The notes under the pieces are model-generated. The model did no database searches. It had not been told where the DNA came from and was given only the letters and a program-made list of their open reading frames with translations. Below are positions 17,502 to 26,762 of a stretch of 61,609 nucleotides of DNA, in pieces; position 1 is the stretch's first letter; each line of letters begins with the position of its first letter. Origin of the DNA: Bacteroidales bacterium (GTDB taxonomy: Bacteria > Bacteroidota > Bacteroidia > Bacteroidales > UBA1715); contig JAFXAU010000024.1 of assembly GCA_017516865.1 (NCBI GenBank), positions 1-61,609 on the forward strand, in the 5' to 3' direction. A program made the translations under genes and the position numbers.

Positions 17502-18908
17502 ATGCTACACGATTTTTTAGAAAAGCGGCTATTAGCCCATTTCTCGTACGAAGCGACCGACGACCAGCGGGCGACTTTCGCCGCTATTGCCGAATTTCTC
17601 ACGTCGGAAAAAGAAGTGTTCATAATAAACGGATATGCCGGCACGGGAAAAACCACCATAGTAAAATCGGTGATTGACACGCTCACAGAAATGGAAACGC
17701 CGTATGCACTACTTGCACCGACAGGACGTGCGGCAAAAGTTCTATCGAACTACACTTCGCATCCAGCATTCACCATTCATAAAAAAATATATAGACAAAA
17801 AAGTGTCACAAACGGCATTCAGGCGTTCGGCATGAACTTCAACTCGGCCAAAAACACGGTATATATTGTCGACGAAGCCTCGATGTTGTCGGACACACCG
17901 ACGGAAACTGCCATTTTCGGTTCTGGTTCACTTTTGGACGACTTATTCCGATTCATTTTCAACGAACACGAATGTAAACTGATTCTTATCGGCGACCAAG
18001 CCCAGCTTCCACCTGTCGGAACAATCGAGTCGCCCGCCCTCAGTCCCGATTATCTTGAAAGAAAATTCTTTAAAGAGCCGTCTTCGGCATCGTTACAGCA
18101 AATAATCCGTCAGGCCGAGGATTCGGGAATACTCTGCAATGCCACAAGCATTCGGAGCTGTCTTTCGCAAAACGTCATTCCTCTGCCCAAATTATCGACG
18201 CACAGCGACGTGGAACGAATTGACGGCAGCATGCTCCTCGACGCTCTTGAATCATCGTACTCAAAAGTCGGCATTCAGGACACCATAGTCATAACCCGTT
18301 CGAACAAAATGGCAAACCGATACAACGAAGGAATCCGCAGGACTATTCTGTGGAAAGACAGCACCATAAGCAAAGGCGACTACATTATGATTGTGAAAAA
18401 CAATTATTTCTGGACGGCCGAAAACAAAGACGTATCGTTCATCGCCAACGGCGACATTGCCGAAATTATTGACATTGACAACTATGAAACACTGTACGGC
18501 TTCGATTTTGCAAACGTAACCGTCAGATTTTCTGATTATAACAATTTTGAAATCACACTTAAAGTATTGCTCAACACGCTGTCGTCGGAATCGCCGTCGC
18601 TTTCGTACGAAGAAAACAATAAACTCTACACGGAAGTGAGCCACGACTATGCGGAAATTAAAAACAAACGGAAACTGTACGAAGAAATCAAGAAAAATCC
18701 ATACTTCAACGCACTGCAAATTAAATTCGCCTACGCAATCACCTGTCACAAAGCACAAGGCGGACAGTGGAAACACGTTTACATAGACCACGGATTTTTC
18801 AACAAAGACAACGTAGACCAAGAATTTATCCGCTGGCTTTACACCGCCTGTACCCGTGCGACAGAAAAAATTTATTTTGTGAACTTCAAAGACGATTTTT
18901 TTGAGTAA
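17502..18908 (+). CDS. RecD/Dda-like SF1 DNA helicase
   Basis: The 468-residue AAA-type helicase has Walker A NGYAGTGKTT (about residues 43-52), LLAPTGRAA, Walker B VYIVDEASML, motif III LILIGDQAQLPPVG, and the C-terminal UvrD_C_2 motif FAYAITCHKAQGGQW followed by WLYTACTRA. It is much shorter than RecD2 and lacks its N-terminal domain, so a Dda-like or exodeoxyribonuclease V-alpha-like label is appropriate. Expected role is unwinding of DNA during repair. It is divergent from the DUF3822-rsmD operon. Confidence 0.9.
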   Translation: MLHDFLEKRLLAHFSYEATDDQRATFAAIAEFLTSEKEVFIINGYAGTGKTTIVKSVIDTLTEMETPYALLAPTGRAAKVLSNYTSHPAFTIHKKIYRQKSVTNGIQAFGMNFNSAKNTVYIVDEASMLSDTPTETAIFGSGSLLDDLFRFIFNEHECKLILIGDQAQLPPVGTIESPALSPDYLERKFFKEPSSASLQQIIRQAEDSGILCNATSIRSCLSQNVIPLPKLSTHSDVERIDGSMLLDALESSYSKVGIQDTIVITRSNKMANRYNEGIRRTILWKDSTISKGDYIMIVKNNYFWTAENKDVSFIANGDIAEIIDIDNYETLYGFDFANVTVRFSDYNNFEITLKVLLNTLSSESPSLSYEENNKLYTEVSHDYAEIKNKRKLYEEIKKNPYFNALQIKFAYAITCHKAQGGQWKHVYIDHGFFNKDNVDQEFIRWLYTACTRATEKIYFVNFKDDFFE

Positions 18909-18934
18909 AATGAACGTCACTACAAAATTCTCAT

Positions 18935-18942
18935 TACCTTTG
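18935..18942 (+). promoter_or_regulatory. -7 element before lipoprotein gene
   Basis: TACCTTTG lies 28 bases before the lipoprotein ATG. No clear -33 TTG is present. Confidence 0.35.
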
Positions 18943-18970
18943 TAGGTCAAACAATGTAAAATTTAAGAAA

Positions 18971-19372
18971 ATGAAAAAGAATTGGATATACGTTTTGCTA
19001 ACACTCTTTCTCGCATCGTTCCTGTTTTCTTCGTGCGAAAAAGAAACCACTTCGGGAACGGCATACTACACGTTTAAATGCGTAAAAAGCAATACCAAAA
19101 CAATTGGCGACATGAGTGCGCTTATGGCTATCGAAAAAGAATACAATTCTCAACTCTCGAATCTGGACGGAGTTAAAATCGAAGGTGCCGAATATGTTCT
19201 TTCAGGAAAATACTCCACCTGTGACATAGCTATCGAAAAGGCTTGCCAGCGTGCCGAAGAAAATATTGCAAACATCACATTGGAAGGATTTGCAACCTAC
19301 GAAGTATCGGCCCGCTACGACGATTCCGACGCGAAAACGATTTATTCCCATACGTTTGGGACTGAGAAATAA
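18971..19372 (+). CDS. small lipoprotein, unknown function
   Basis: The 133-residue protein has a type II signal peptide with the lipobox LFSSC (Cys22), so it is lipid-anchored. The mature part is short, alternates beta-like and helical segments, and ends ARYDDSDAKTIYSHTFG. I know no family for it. It stands alone with its own -7 box. Confidence 0.7.
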   Translation: MKKNWIYVLLTLFLASFLFSSCEKETTSGTAYYTFKCVKSNTKTIGDMSALMAIEKEYNSQLSNLDGVKIEGAEYVLSGKYSTCDIAIEKACQRAEENIANITLEGFATYEVSARYDDSDAKTIYSHTFGTEK

Positions 19373-19380
19373 GGGTTATG

Positions 19381-19403
19381 GTGGCTGAGTTTGTCAAAGC
19401 CAC
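19381..19403. repeat. short imperfect palindrome
   Basis: GTGGC...GCCAC with inner TTTG/CAAA. The motif TGGCTGAGTTTGTCAAAGCCA resembles a palindromic intergenic repeat seen in many bacterial genomes. It lies between the lipoprotein and DUF4301 genes and could act as a weak terminator. Confidence 0.35.
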
Positions 19404-19459
19404 TCACGGACAAAAGAAAAACGAATAAAATTTCAAACAGATTCTAAAATTACGAAATT

Positions 19460-21016
19460 ATGTTTTCAGAAAAAGAGACTCTTGAAATTCAATATCGCGG
19501 ACTACAACTCGAAAATGTTGAAAAACAAATCAAACGTTTTGAAACGGGTTTCGTTCCGTTGAACATAGTTGCTCCTGCGACAATCGAGCACGGCATAAAA
19601 ACTTTCGACAAAGACGAAATCGAAGACTTTGCCAAATTGTATGACAAAAAGAAAAAACATAAAAAAATCGTCAAATTCATTCCTGCATCGGGAGCGGCTT
19701 CGCGTATGTTCAAAATGTTGTTCGGCATAATGAACGAATACGACGGCAGCGAAGAGTCGTACCAAAAGATTTTTTCAAAAACCGGTCTGCATTCAGCCCA
19801 GAATTTTGTCAAAGAGATTCAAAAATTCGCATTCTACGACGATTTGAAAAACGCCTTGGAAAAAGGCGGATTCAACATTTCGGAACTGCTTGACAAGAAA
19901 GATTACAAGACAATCTTGGAATATCTGTTAACTGAAAAAGGTCTTAATTATGGTAATTTGCCGAAAGGTCTTTTGCTTTTCCATAAATACAAAGACGGCA
20001 ACAGAACGCCGCTTGAGGAACATCTTGTCGAAGGTGCTTTGTACGCAAAAGACAAGCATAACGACGTACATCTGCATTTTACCGTTTCGCCAGAATTTAT
20101 TCAGGGCTTTCAAGACAAAGTTGCACAGGTAAAAGGAAAATATCAGGAAACATATAATGTAAAATATTACATAGACTACAGCGTTCAGAAGCCGACAACC
20201 GACACGATTGCCGTGAACGATGACAACACGCCGTTCAAAAATGCCGATGACACGCTGCTGTTCCGACCAGCGGGACATGGTGCGCTGATTGAAAATCTTA
20301 ACGATTTGAACTACGACATCATTTTCATCAAAAACATCGACAACATTGTACCCGACTCCTATAAAGAGCCTACAATCCTTTACAAAAAAGCATTGGCAGG
20401 TATTTTGATTCATTACCAAAATGAATTGTTCAAACTATATTCTAAGGTTAAAGGCTGTCGCCATTTGTCGGACAAACGTCTTGCCAAGGCGATGGATTTT
20501 CTTCAGAATGAATTGAATTACATTTTGCCGGAAGGTTTCAAGGATTGGGCAAGAAACGACTGCAAAGATTATATAGTGGACTTGCTTCACCGTCCGATTC
20601 GCGTGTGCGGAATGGTTAAAAACGAAGGAGAACCTGGAGGCGGACCGTTCTTCGTATTGGAAAGAGACGGTGCACAGACGCTTCAAATAATCGAAAAAGC
20701 ACAAATCGACACCAAAGCCGAAGGTCAGGAAAAAATCTTCAACGCTTCGACGCACTTCAACCCTGTAGACCTTATCTGCGGCGTGAAAGATTCCGACGGA
20801 AAGAAATACGATTTGACCAAATTCGTCGACGAAGAAGCGGGAATCATAACTTCGAAGAGCAAAGACGGTAAATCGTTGAAAGCACTGGAACTTCCAGGAC
20901 TGTGGAATGGAGCAATGTCGAACTGGAACACAATTTTCGTGGAAGTGCCGTCAATTACGTTCAATCCTGTGAAAGAAGTCAACGACCTTTTGCGAAAAGA
21001 ACATCAAGAAAAATAA
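19460..21016 (+). CDS. DUF4301 family protein
   Basis: The 518-residue protein fits DUF4301, a Bacteroidota family with a nucleotidyltransferase-like fold; function is unknown. Visible family features are the basic loop FIPASGAASRMFKMLF near residue 75, LFRPAGHGALIENLN and VCGMVKNEGEPGGGPF. The SGAASRMFK loop recalls the glycine-rich phosphate-binding loop of sugar nucleotidyltransferases. There is no signal peptide. The phosphosulfolactate synthase gene follows after 22 bases, so they are probably cotranscribed. Confidence 0.85.
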   Translation: MFSEKETLEIQYRGLQLENVEKQIKRFETGFVPLNIVAPATIEHGIKTFDKDEIEDFAKLYDKKKKHKKIVKFIPASGAASRMFKMLFGIMNEYDGSEESYQKIFSKTGLHSAQNFVKEIQKFAFYDDLKNALEKGGFNISELLDKKDYKTILEYLLTEKGLNYGNLPKGLLLFHKYKDGNRTPLEEHLVEGALYAKDKHNDVHLHFTVSPEFIQGFQDKVAQVKGKYQETYNVKYYIDYSVQKPTTDTIAVNDDNTPFKNADDTLLFRPAGHGALIENLNDLNYDIIFIKNIDNIVPDSYKEPTILYKKALAGILIHYQNELFKLYSKVKGCRHLSDKRLAKAMDFLQNELNYILPEGFKDWARNDCKDYIVDLLHRPIRVCGMVKNEGEPGGGPFFVLERDGAQTLQIIEKAQIDTKAEGQEKIFNASTHFNPVDLICGVKDSDGKKYDLTKFVDEEAGIITSKSKDGKSLKALELPGLWNGAMSNWNTIFVEVPSITFNPVKEVNDLLRKEHQEK

Positions 21017-21038
21017 CAAACATTTAAATTTACATACA

Positions 21039-21815
21039 ATGAATTTTCCATTATCATTTATTCCCGAAAGAGAGGCGAAGCCTCGTAAAACGGGTCAAAC
21101 AATGGTCATAGACAAAGGTCTGACCTGCATAGAAGCCGAAGGCATGGCACAAGACGCCGGCGATTTCATCGACTACGTAAAACTTGGATTCGGAACAAGT
21201 TTGGTGACCAAAAATCTCCAGAAAAAAGTAGATATTTACAAAGCAAACGGCATCACGCCTTATTTTGGCGGAACATTGTTTGAATTGTTCATCATCCGCG
21301 GTCAGTTCGACGAATACCAGAAATTCCTTGAAAAGTTCGGCATTGGCATGTCCGAAGTCAGCGACGGTTCAATGTATATGAAAACCGAAGATAAATTGAA
21401 CTATATCAAAGAATTAAAGAAAAACTTCAATGTCATTTCCGAAGTTGGTTCAAAAGACGCAAGCGTAGACATTCCTACAGAAAAATGGATTGCGATGATT
21501 AAAGCGGAATTAGAAGCAGGTTCGCAGAAAGTTATCACCGAAGCACGCGAAAGCGGTACCATCGGTATTTACAAATCTGACGGTTCGGCCAACAAAGAAC
21601 TTATTGACACTATCATCAAAAACTTCGACATCAACAACATTATGTGGGAAGCACCCCACAAACCTCAACAGGCAATGTTTATTAAGATGTTGGGGGCAAA
21701 TGTCAATTTAGGAAATATTGCAACCAACGAAGTGATTGCCCTTGAAGCCCTCCGCATGGGATTCCGCGGCGATACATTCTTTCAGTTTTTGCCAGATAAT
21801 TTGAAACAGAAATAA
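21039..21815 (+). CDS. comA: phosphosulfolactate synthase (ComA family)
   Basis: The 258-residue TIM-barrel enzyme fits the ComA family, which adds sulfite to phosphoenolpyruvate to make phosphosulfolactate. Family motifs seen: DKGLTCIEAE, DYVKLGFGTS, FGGTLFELF, GMSEVSDGSM, SEVGSKDAS, EARESGTIGIY and MWEAPHKPQQ. In archaea this is the first step of coenzyme M synthesis. In Bacteroidota a role in sulfonate or sulfonolipid precursors is a guess; comB and comC partners are not in the window. A strong terminator follows at 21848. Confidence 0.85.
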   Translation: MNFPLSFIPEREAKPRKTGQTMVIDKGLTCIEAEGMAQDAGDFIDYVKLGFGTSLVTKNLQKKVDIYKANGITPYFGGTLFELFIIRGQFDEYQKFLEKFGIGMSEVSDGSMYMKTEDKLNYIKELKKNFNVISEVGSKDASVDIPTEKWIAMIKAELEAGSQKVITEARESGTIGIYKSDGSANKELIDTIIKNFDINNIMWEAPHKPQQAMFIKMLGANVNLGNIATNEVIALEALRMGFRGDTFFQFLPDNLKQK

Positions 21816-21847
21816 ATAGATATTGAGACCCTGAGTCTCTATGTAAC

Positions 21848-21880
21848 AAGAAAGACCGACCTATTGGCCGGTCTTTCTTT
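21848..21880 (+). terminator. rho-independent terminator
   Basis: The stem AAGAAAGACCG / CGGTCTTTCTT is perfect with a nine-base loop and ends in T-rich sequence. It closes the DUF4301-comA operon and also lies just past the convergent gene ending at 21893. Confidence 0.85.
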
Positions 21881-21892
21881 TGTACATGAATT

Positions 21893-22795
21893 TTATTCCT
21901 TCACAAACTTATACGACTCCCCATTTACCACCAACACATACGTACCCGTTTGTAACATAGAGACATGTATCTCTGCCGAAAACCCTACATTCTGTTGCAA
22001 CAAAAGTTTGCCTTGTAGGTCGAAAATTTTGATTTCGTTTTCTGCTTGGGACAAGGTTAGGGTTAGTTTGTCTTCTACAGGGTTGGGGGAAAGAGATACT
22101 TGTTGATTTGCCGTATTATTTATTGCTGTTCGTTCATAATAGCATTCTTCATAATTTGGATTGTGCCAAATGACATTGTTTCCCTTTTGGACGCAAAGAA
22201 GATATGTATAATATCTCGCTCCGCATATTCCAGCTGGTGAAAATGGTAGAGTATCAAAACATGGAGAGTAAACAGAACCTATATCTTCAATAATCACATC
22301 TACAAAATCATATATGTTATCAGATAATGCTTGTTGATTTGTACTATTAGGATCTGTATGGGGAAATCCCCATCTTGCTTTTTTAATAGTATTAATGGTT
22401 ATAGAATCTGAAATTAATGAATACACATGATGGTCTGATTTTATTCTACACTCCATATCATCCGAAAAATCATATGTTAAATACTCCTCTGCGCTACCAT
22501 TGGAGATAAAATAAACTTTATGTTCATCTTGTCTGAAACACCCTAAAACCTTCCAACTCTTTCCATTATCAGAAGACTTTAACATTTTTTTATATAAAAC
22601 AGCATTTATAATTGTGTCTCCATCATATTTGTAACGAACGGTTTCTATTGAGGGAATTTTGAACTGCCACATTTCTTCGTTTTCCTCAACAATATATGCC
22701 CACTGCATATCGTCGTCAATAAAAGAGAAATTTTCTTGAGAAAAAGATATTTCGGCAAGAATTACAGTTAATAAGAAAAATAGTATTTTTTTCAT
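21893..22795 (-). CDS. T9SS-secreted protein, type A sorting domain
   Basis: The 300-residue protein has a signal peptide (MKKILFFLLTVILAEISFS). The last ~75 residues are a type A T9SS sorting domain: SLSPNPVEDKLTL, IKIFDLQGKLLL, and TGTYVLVVNGESYKFVKE. The middle part (about residues 20-220) is a beta-rich domain with VRYKYDGDTIINAVLYKKM, a theme found in other Bacteroidota T9SS cargo, but I have no function for it. It is the last of three cargo-type genes on this strand. Confidence 0.8.
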   Translation of the reverse strand: MKKILFFLLTVILAEISFSQENFSFIDDDMQWAYIVEENEEMWQFKIPSIETVRYKYDGDTIINAVLYKKMLKSSDNGKSWKVLGCFRQDEHKVYFISNGSAEEYLTYDFSDDMECRIKSDHHVYSLISDSITINTIKKARWGFPHTDPNSTNQQALSDNIYDFVDVIIEDIGSVYSPCFDTLPFSPAGICGARYYTYLLCVQKGNNVIWHNPNYEECYYERTAINNTANQQVSLSPNPVEDKLTLTLSQAENEIKIFDLQGKLLLQQNVGFSAEIHVSMLQTGTYVLVVNGESYKFVKE

Positions 22796-22824
22796 ACCGG
22801 TAACTTTTAGTTTTCAAAGATAAG

Positions 22825-24645
22825 TTAATTTGGCAAGAACGGATTTACAACATTGATTTTCCCATAATTATGATTTAATAGTCCCCCTACTGCAATTATA
22901 ACATCAGCAGGATTGAATATCTCAATAGTTCCATTTCCGTTCAATGTCAATATTCCTCCATTTTCCACGGTTATTCCCGCCAAAGAAGTTTTTCCTCCAT
23001 TGATTACTAATTTCGCTCCACTTTTAACGTAGATTCGATGGCTTGCCTGCATCGCAATCGTTCCTGTCAATGTTAGCGTTGCATTATTTTTAATAATTAA
23101 ATCTCCACAAATAGTTCTGTTATTTGACCATGTTTGTGATGTAGTTACTTCTGTATCAGGTATTGTCACTGGCGTAAATGGTAAAATCGGTTGTCCATAA
23201 TCATTTATCGGTCCAATAGTCGGGTCGGCATCATTCCCATCTGGAGTATCGGGTGCGCAATCGGGACAGGTTGCAGGTTTTGTACCTATTCCCCAATTGT
23301 AGTAACCATCTCCGTCCATATCGGCGCAAACTCGGTCCGATTCCGAGAGATGTAAACTGGATGTATAACTTGTCCGATGTAAATACAAAATACTATTCTC
23401 TCCTATCAATCTAATACCAGATTCAATATTATTCCATGTAGAGCTATTTTTACAAATCCAGGACAAGGAACCATCTGCATATTCACGCCACCCAATTAAA
23501 GACATTGCATGTCCGGTAATAATTACTGCAAGTGGACCGTATTCTATAATTGATTCTTTTATATTTGAAGTGTTTATGTCTATTGGTACTGTATCAGAAA
23601 TAAATACTAATTCCTTCTTGTTAGTTAAATCAAGTGTACTACATGCCGTATCAGTTCCATAATATGGAGCACAATCTTCATCTACAATACCATGAGTATG
23701 AATATAATTCAAAGCATATTGAGGCCATCCTCCACTACAAGAACCAGCCCCACTACAAGAAAGAATGTATTGCTCAGACAAATCAAAATCAATATGTTTA
23801 TTAAAATACAAATTAGTAATACCTTCTACTGTTGCTACTGCCGCAAAAGCCCAACAACTACCACATGCATGGGGAATATATTGATTCTTAGTCGGTGTCA
23901 ACCAACCATGTATTGAATTAGGGTTATAATAAGGTGAAGATGGATTTAACGCATTATGAAGATTTCTAATATCATATTCAAACACAACAGATGGTTCCGA
24001 CTTAAGCATTGATGTCTCCCAACCTTGCGGTATTGCGAAAATTCCATCAATGTGATACTCCAACCCATAAGAATTATAATCTCTATTTCCACCAAATTCA
24101 GTATATTTATCTTCAAAATATAGATTTCCCCACTCTGTTTCTCCTGCAGTCCATCTCATTCCTCGTTTTGAAATTTGAGAGTTCATTTTTGCTATTTTCT
24201 GTTGGTTCATTGATTTGTAATAGTTATATCGCAAACCCTCAGTTTGTTCCAGCGTAGAAGTTCTCACATTGGTATTTACATATATAGATTGAATATACAC
24301 AGTGGCATCTTCTGCATATATTCTCAATGATTGAGGTTTTATATTGTGAAGATATTTTGTCTCGTCTGTATAGTTACTAAACGAATAAGAATTTGTGTCC
24401 ACAATCATAGAATACGATTCGAACAACATAGATTCTTCGCCAACATTGTCAATTAGTAAAATACGAACAAGACTTGTATCGGAGTTTAACGTAACGCTTC
24501 CAGTAATAGTTACGCTTGATGCATTACTAACGCTACTAAATGGTGTCAGTTCTACGTAATGGTTATATGTTTGGTTTACATTTATTGTCTTTGCAAAACA
24601 AACTGTCGCCATACATACTGCTATGAATAACAATTTGATTCTCAT
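22825..24645 (-). CDS. secreted papain-like (C1) cysteine protease
   Basis: The 606-residue protein has a signal peptide (residues 1-18). A ~220-residue N-terminal part precedes a C1 protease domain: Gln255 of the oxyanion hole, CGSCWAF with catalytic Cys264, GHAMSLIGW with His379 and CKNSSTWN with Asn400, so the triad is complete. An extra three-residue insertion separates Gln255 from Cys264 compared with papain. A Ca-binding-like MopE segment follows (DMDGDGYYNWGIG, CPDCAPDTPDGNDADPTIG), then repeats rich in LxLxGNGT that look like a beta-helix. No T9SS sorting domain is visible at the C-terminus. It lies 13 bases after the S74/T9SS gene, in the same operon. Confidence 0.85.
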   Translation of the reverse strand: MRIKLLFIAVCMATVCFAKTINVNQTYNHYVELTPFSSVSNASSVTITGSVTLNSDTSLVRILLIDNVGEESMLFESYSMIVDTNSYSFSNYTDETKYLHNIKPQSLRIYAEDATVYIQSIYVNTNVRTSTLEQTEGLRYNYYKSMNQQKIAKMNSQISKRGMRWTAGETEWGNLYFEDKYTEFGGNRDYNSYGLEYHIDGIFAIPQGWETSMLKSEPSVVFEYDIRNLHNALNPSSPYYNPNSIHGWLTPTKNQYIPHACGSCWAFAAVATVEGITNLYFNKHIDFDLSEQYILSCSGAGSCSGGWPQYALNYIHTHGIVDEDCAPYYGTDTACSTLDLTNKKELVFISDTVPIDINTSNIKESIIEYGPLAVIITGHAMSLIGWREYADGSLSWICKNSSTWNNIESGIRLIGENSILYLHRTSYTSSLHLSESDRVCADMDGDGYYNWGIGTKPATCPDCAPDTPDGNDADPTIGPINDYGQPILPFTPVTIPDTEVTTSQTWSNNRTICGDLIIKNNATLTLTGTIAMQASHRIYVKSGAKLVINGGKTSLAGITVENGGILTLNGNGTIEIFNPADVIIAVGGLLNHNYGKINVVNPFLPN

Positions 24646-24658
24646 GGCATCTATTATT

Positions 24659-25519
24659 TTATTCCGTTAACACCATTTGTTTGCTTCCAACTAATTTTCC
24701 GTCGGTTACAAGACTATAGATATACAAACCTGCCTGCAATTCCGAGCCATGAATAGTTTCAAATGTTGCATCTCTGCCCGTAATTGTGATTGATTTTACT
24801 TGTTTTCCCTGTAAGTCATATACATACAATGTGGCATTTGCAACCGATTTCGGAACAAACATTTCTATTCGCGTTTCGGAACTGAACGGATTTGGTTTGT
24901 TTTGTGAAAGCGAAGCGGGAATGTCTGTTGTTTTTTCTTCGGTAAATAATGAGGAGGATTTTAGTTCGGCTGAACTTGAACTCTGTGCTATTTGTGTTTT
25001 TAAATTTTCTATCTCAGCATGTTGTTGTTGTACGGTTTTAACTAACAATGGAATTATCGCTGTGTAATTTAAACTGAGCATACCATCACCATCGGTAAAT
25101 ACCATTTCAGGATAAATTTTCTGAACCTCTTGTGCAAGAAATCCATATTGAATCGTTTTATTTTCGACGGATTTATCGTTTAATGAATCTTTTAAATAGT
25201 AGGTTTTAGGTGTCAATTTATATATACCTGATGCATCTGAAACATTATTTATGTTCAATTTCATCCTTTCGTCTGATGTTAAATACGAATTTACAGCAAA
25301 AACATTCCCATTTCCTAATACCCAAAAACGGTGTGTTCCATCCCATGAAACCACATAGTTTTTTGCGTATGCATTCCCAGCGTAGGTAACGAAATGATTC
25401 GTCCATGCATTTGTGGTTGAAGGAGTAAACTCAATATTTCCCCATGCGTTTATAACAAATTGTGCCGATGCTCCCATTGATAGACAGCAAACAATAAAAA
25501 ATAATAAAACCTTTTTCAT
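24659..25519 (-). CDS. T9SS-secreted protein with S74 intramolecular chaperone
   Basis: The 286-residue protein starts with a signal peptide (MKKVLLFFIVCCLSMGASAQ). Residues ~80-170 form a peptidase S74/endosialidase chaperone domain: LTSDERMKLNI, YGFLAQEVQKIYPEMV and LNYTAIIPLLVKTVQQQ, the last entering a coiled-coil-like stretch. The C-terminal ~75 residues are a type A T9SS sorting domain (NKPNPFSSETRIE, YVYDLQGKQVKSI, LQAGLYIYSL). S74 domains drive trimerisation of tail-fibre-like proteins and then cut themselves off; here one is joined to a bacterial secretion signal. It heads the three-gene operon. Confidence 0.85.
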   Translation of the reverse strand: MKKVLLFFIVCCLSMGASAQFVINAWGNIEFTPSTTNAWTNHFVTYAGNAYAKNYVVSWDGTHRFWVLGNGNVFAVNSYLTSDERMKLNINNVSDASGIYKLTPKTYYLKDSLNDKSVENKTIQYGFLAQEVQKIYPEMVFTDGDGMLSLNYTAIIPLLVKTVQQQHAEIENLKTQIAQSSSSAELKSSSLFTEEKTTDIPASLSQNKPNPFSSETRIEMFVPKSVANATLYVYDLQGKQVKSITITGRDATFETIHGSELQAGLYIYSLVTDGKLVGSKQMVLTE

Positions 25520-25547
25520 AATAAATCACTTTAGTTAAACAATATCG

Positions 25548-25555
25548 CAAATGTA
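25548..25555 (-). promoter_or_regulatory. -7 element of the T9SS cargo operon
   Basis: On the minus strand TACATTTG fits TAnnTTTG, 29 bases before the start at 25519. No convincing -33 element. Confidence 0.4.
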
Positions 25556-25614
25556 TTCTTTTTTAAAAAAAATCATTGTTTATTTTGGTATAAAATCACG
25601 TAATTTCAAGCACT

Positions 25615-25730
25615 CTGTTCGGCTGGATTTGTAATCCAGCCGCTGTGAGCATAAGGATTTATAATCCGACCGAGTAGATAAAATGCTGATACTTGTTGCA
25701 GTCGGTCGGATTGCAAATCCGACCGAACAG
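25615..25730. repeat. palindromic MITE-like element, copy A (116 bp)
   Basis: The element starts CTGTTCGG and ends CCGAACAG, its exact inverse. It holds two hairpins: GGCTGGATT/AATCCAGCC and TCGGTCGGATT/AATCCGACCGA. The second copy is at 27553-27700. It abuts the stop of the lipoprotein gene, five bases away, where it may also end transcription. Confidence 0.85.
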
Positions 25731-25735
25731 ATTAA

Positions 25736-26506
25736 TTACCAATAATTTATTGTTCTTGTCTGTAATTTGTATTTTGCACTAAAATCCGTAAACTGGCACG
25801 TATCACATATATCACCTTCCTTTATGTATATTTTCTTGAAACGCTTTGTCCAGTTTTTATTGGCATCCCGTTCAAGGATTATGAATTGTTGTTCCTCTTC
25901 ATATCTTGAACCCTCACCTTCCTCTTTTATTAATACTTTTACAAGTTCTCCACCTTCGTTATAGGTATATTCAGATGTTGACACGCTTTCTAAACCAAAT
26001 ACGTTTTCTGTTTTAACAAAGCCATTTGCATCGTACGCATATTCATGCACGACAAAAACATCATCGCCGAAATCCTCTATTGGTTCCTTTGTCTCGATAA
26101 TCTTGTCGCCATCCATTTTTGTCACATATTTTTTTTCGGTATAATACGACACATATTTTTTAAAGTGTCCGTCGGCATCGTACTCAAAAGAAAAGTTCGG
26201 CTCAAAAGGTTCATATTCAGGATTTTGCAACGAATCTGTCGTTACTTCATTTATCTTGTAATTCTTAACTTTGCCAAACAGGTTGTACATTCTCAAATCC
26301 TGTGTGAGAAAACGATTTTGCAATGTTTCAGGTTCGGTTGCTTCTTCCACAGTTTCTTTCACTGTTTCTTCCACAACGGCTTGCTGAACCGTATTACTGT
26401 CAACTACGGCCGACTCTTCGTTTGACGATTTTCCATTAGAAGAACAACTGGTAAAAACACTTGCCGTCAAGGCAATGATTGCCAATAAATAAAATTTCTT
26501 TTTCAT
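25736..26506 (-). CDS. lipoprotein of unknown function
   Basis: The 256-residue protein has a type II signal peptide with lipobox FTSC, favouring the start MKKKFYLLAI at 26506 over an in-frame ATG eight codons upstream. After an acidic low-complexity linker rich in Glu, Thr and Val (EESAVVDSN, TVEEATEPE), the mature part reads like Bacteroidota YD-/MORN-like beta-strands (FEYDADGHFKKYVSYY, YAYDANGFVKTENVFG, YTYNEGGELVKVLIKEE). Such repeats are found in surface lipoproteins; no function is known. Confidence 0.75.
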   Translation of the reverse strand: MKKKFYLLAIIALTASVFTSCSSNGKSSNEESAVVDSNTVQQAVVEETVKETVEEATEPETLQNRFLTQDLRMYNLFGKVKNYKINEVTTDSLQNPEYEPFEPNFSFEYDADGHFKKYVSYYTEKKYVTKMDGDKIIETKEPIEDFGDDVFVVHEYAYDANGFVKTENVFGLESVSTSEYTYNEGGELVKVLIKEEGEGSRYEEEQQFIILERDANKNWTKRFKKIYIKEGDICDTCQFTDFSAKYKLQTRTINYW

Positions 26507-26595
26507 TGTTTTTACGCTAAAATTAAACAATCAACTATACATTTTTGTTTATAATTATCAACATATAAAAAGCACTGTCTTTTGAGGTTATTGCT

Positions 26596-26727
26596 TTAAT
26601 TATCATATCGTGGTCGATTTGACATTGTAAAAATCACATTTGTAGAAAAAGGAATGATAACGGTGTGATATTTGGCGGCCTCGCCATTTTCCATATTCTC
26701 GTCCATGTTTATTATATGACTATACAT
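26596..26727 (-). CDS. possible 43-residue small protein
   Basis: A short frame from ATG at 26727 reads MYSHIINMDENMENGEAAKY and ends NRPRYDN. Its frame stays open upstream of the ATG into the end of the preceding gene. Composition is protein-like but it matches nothing I know, and it could be a gene remnant. It lies between the 26763 gene and the lipoprotein gene on the same strand. Confidence 0.3.
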   Translation of the reverse strand: MYSHIINMDENMENGEAAKYHTVIIPFSTNVIFTMSNRPRYDN

Positions 26728-26762
26728 AATATTTTTTTCAATGAAATTTATACAGAGTCTCG

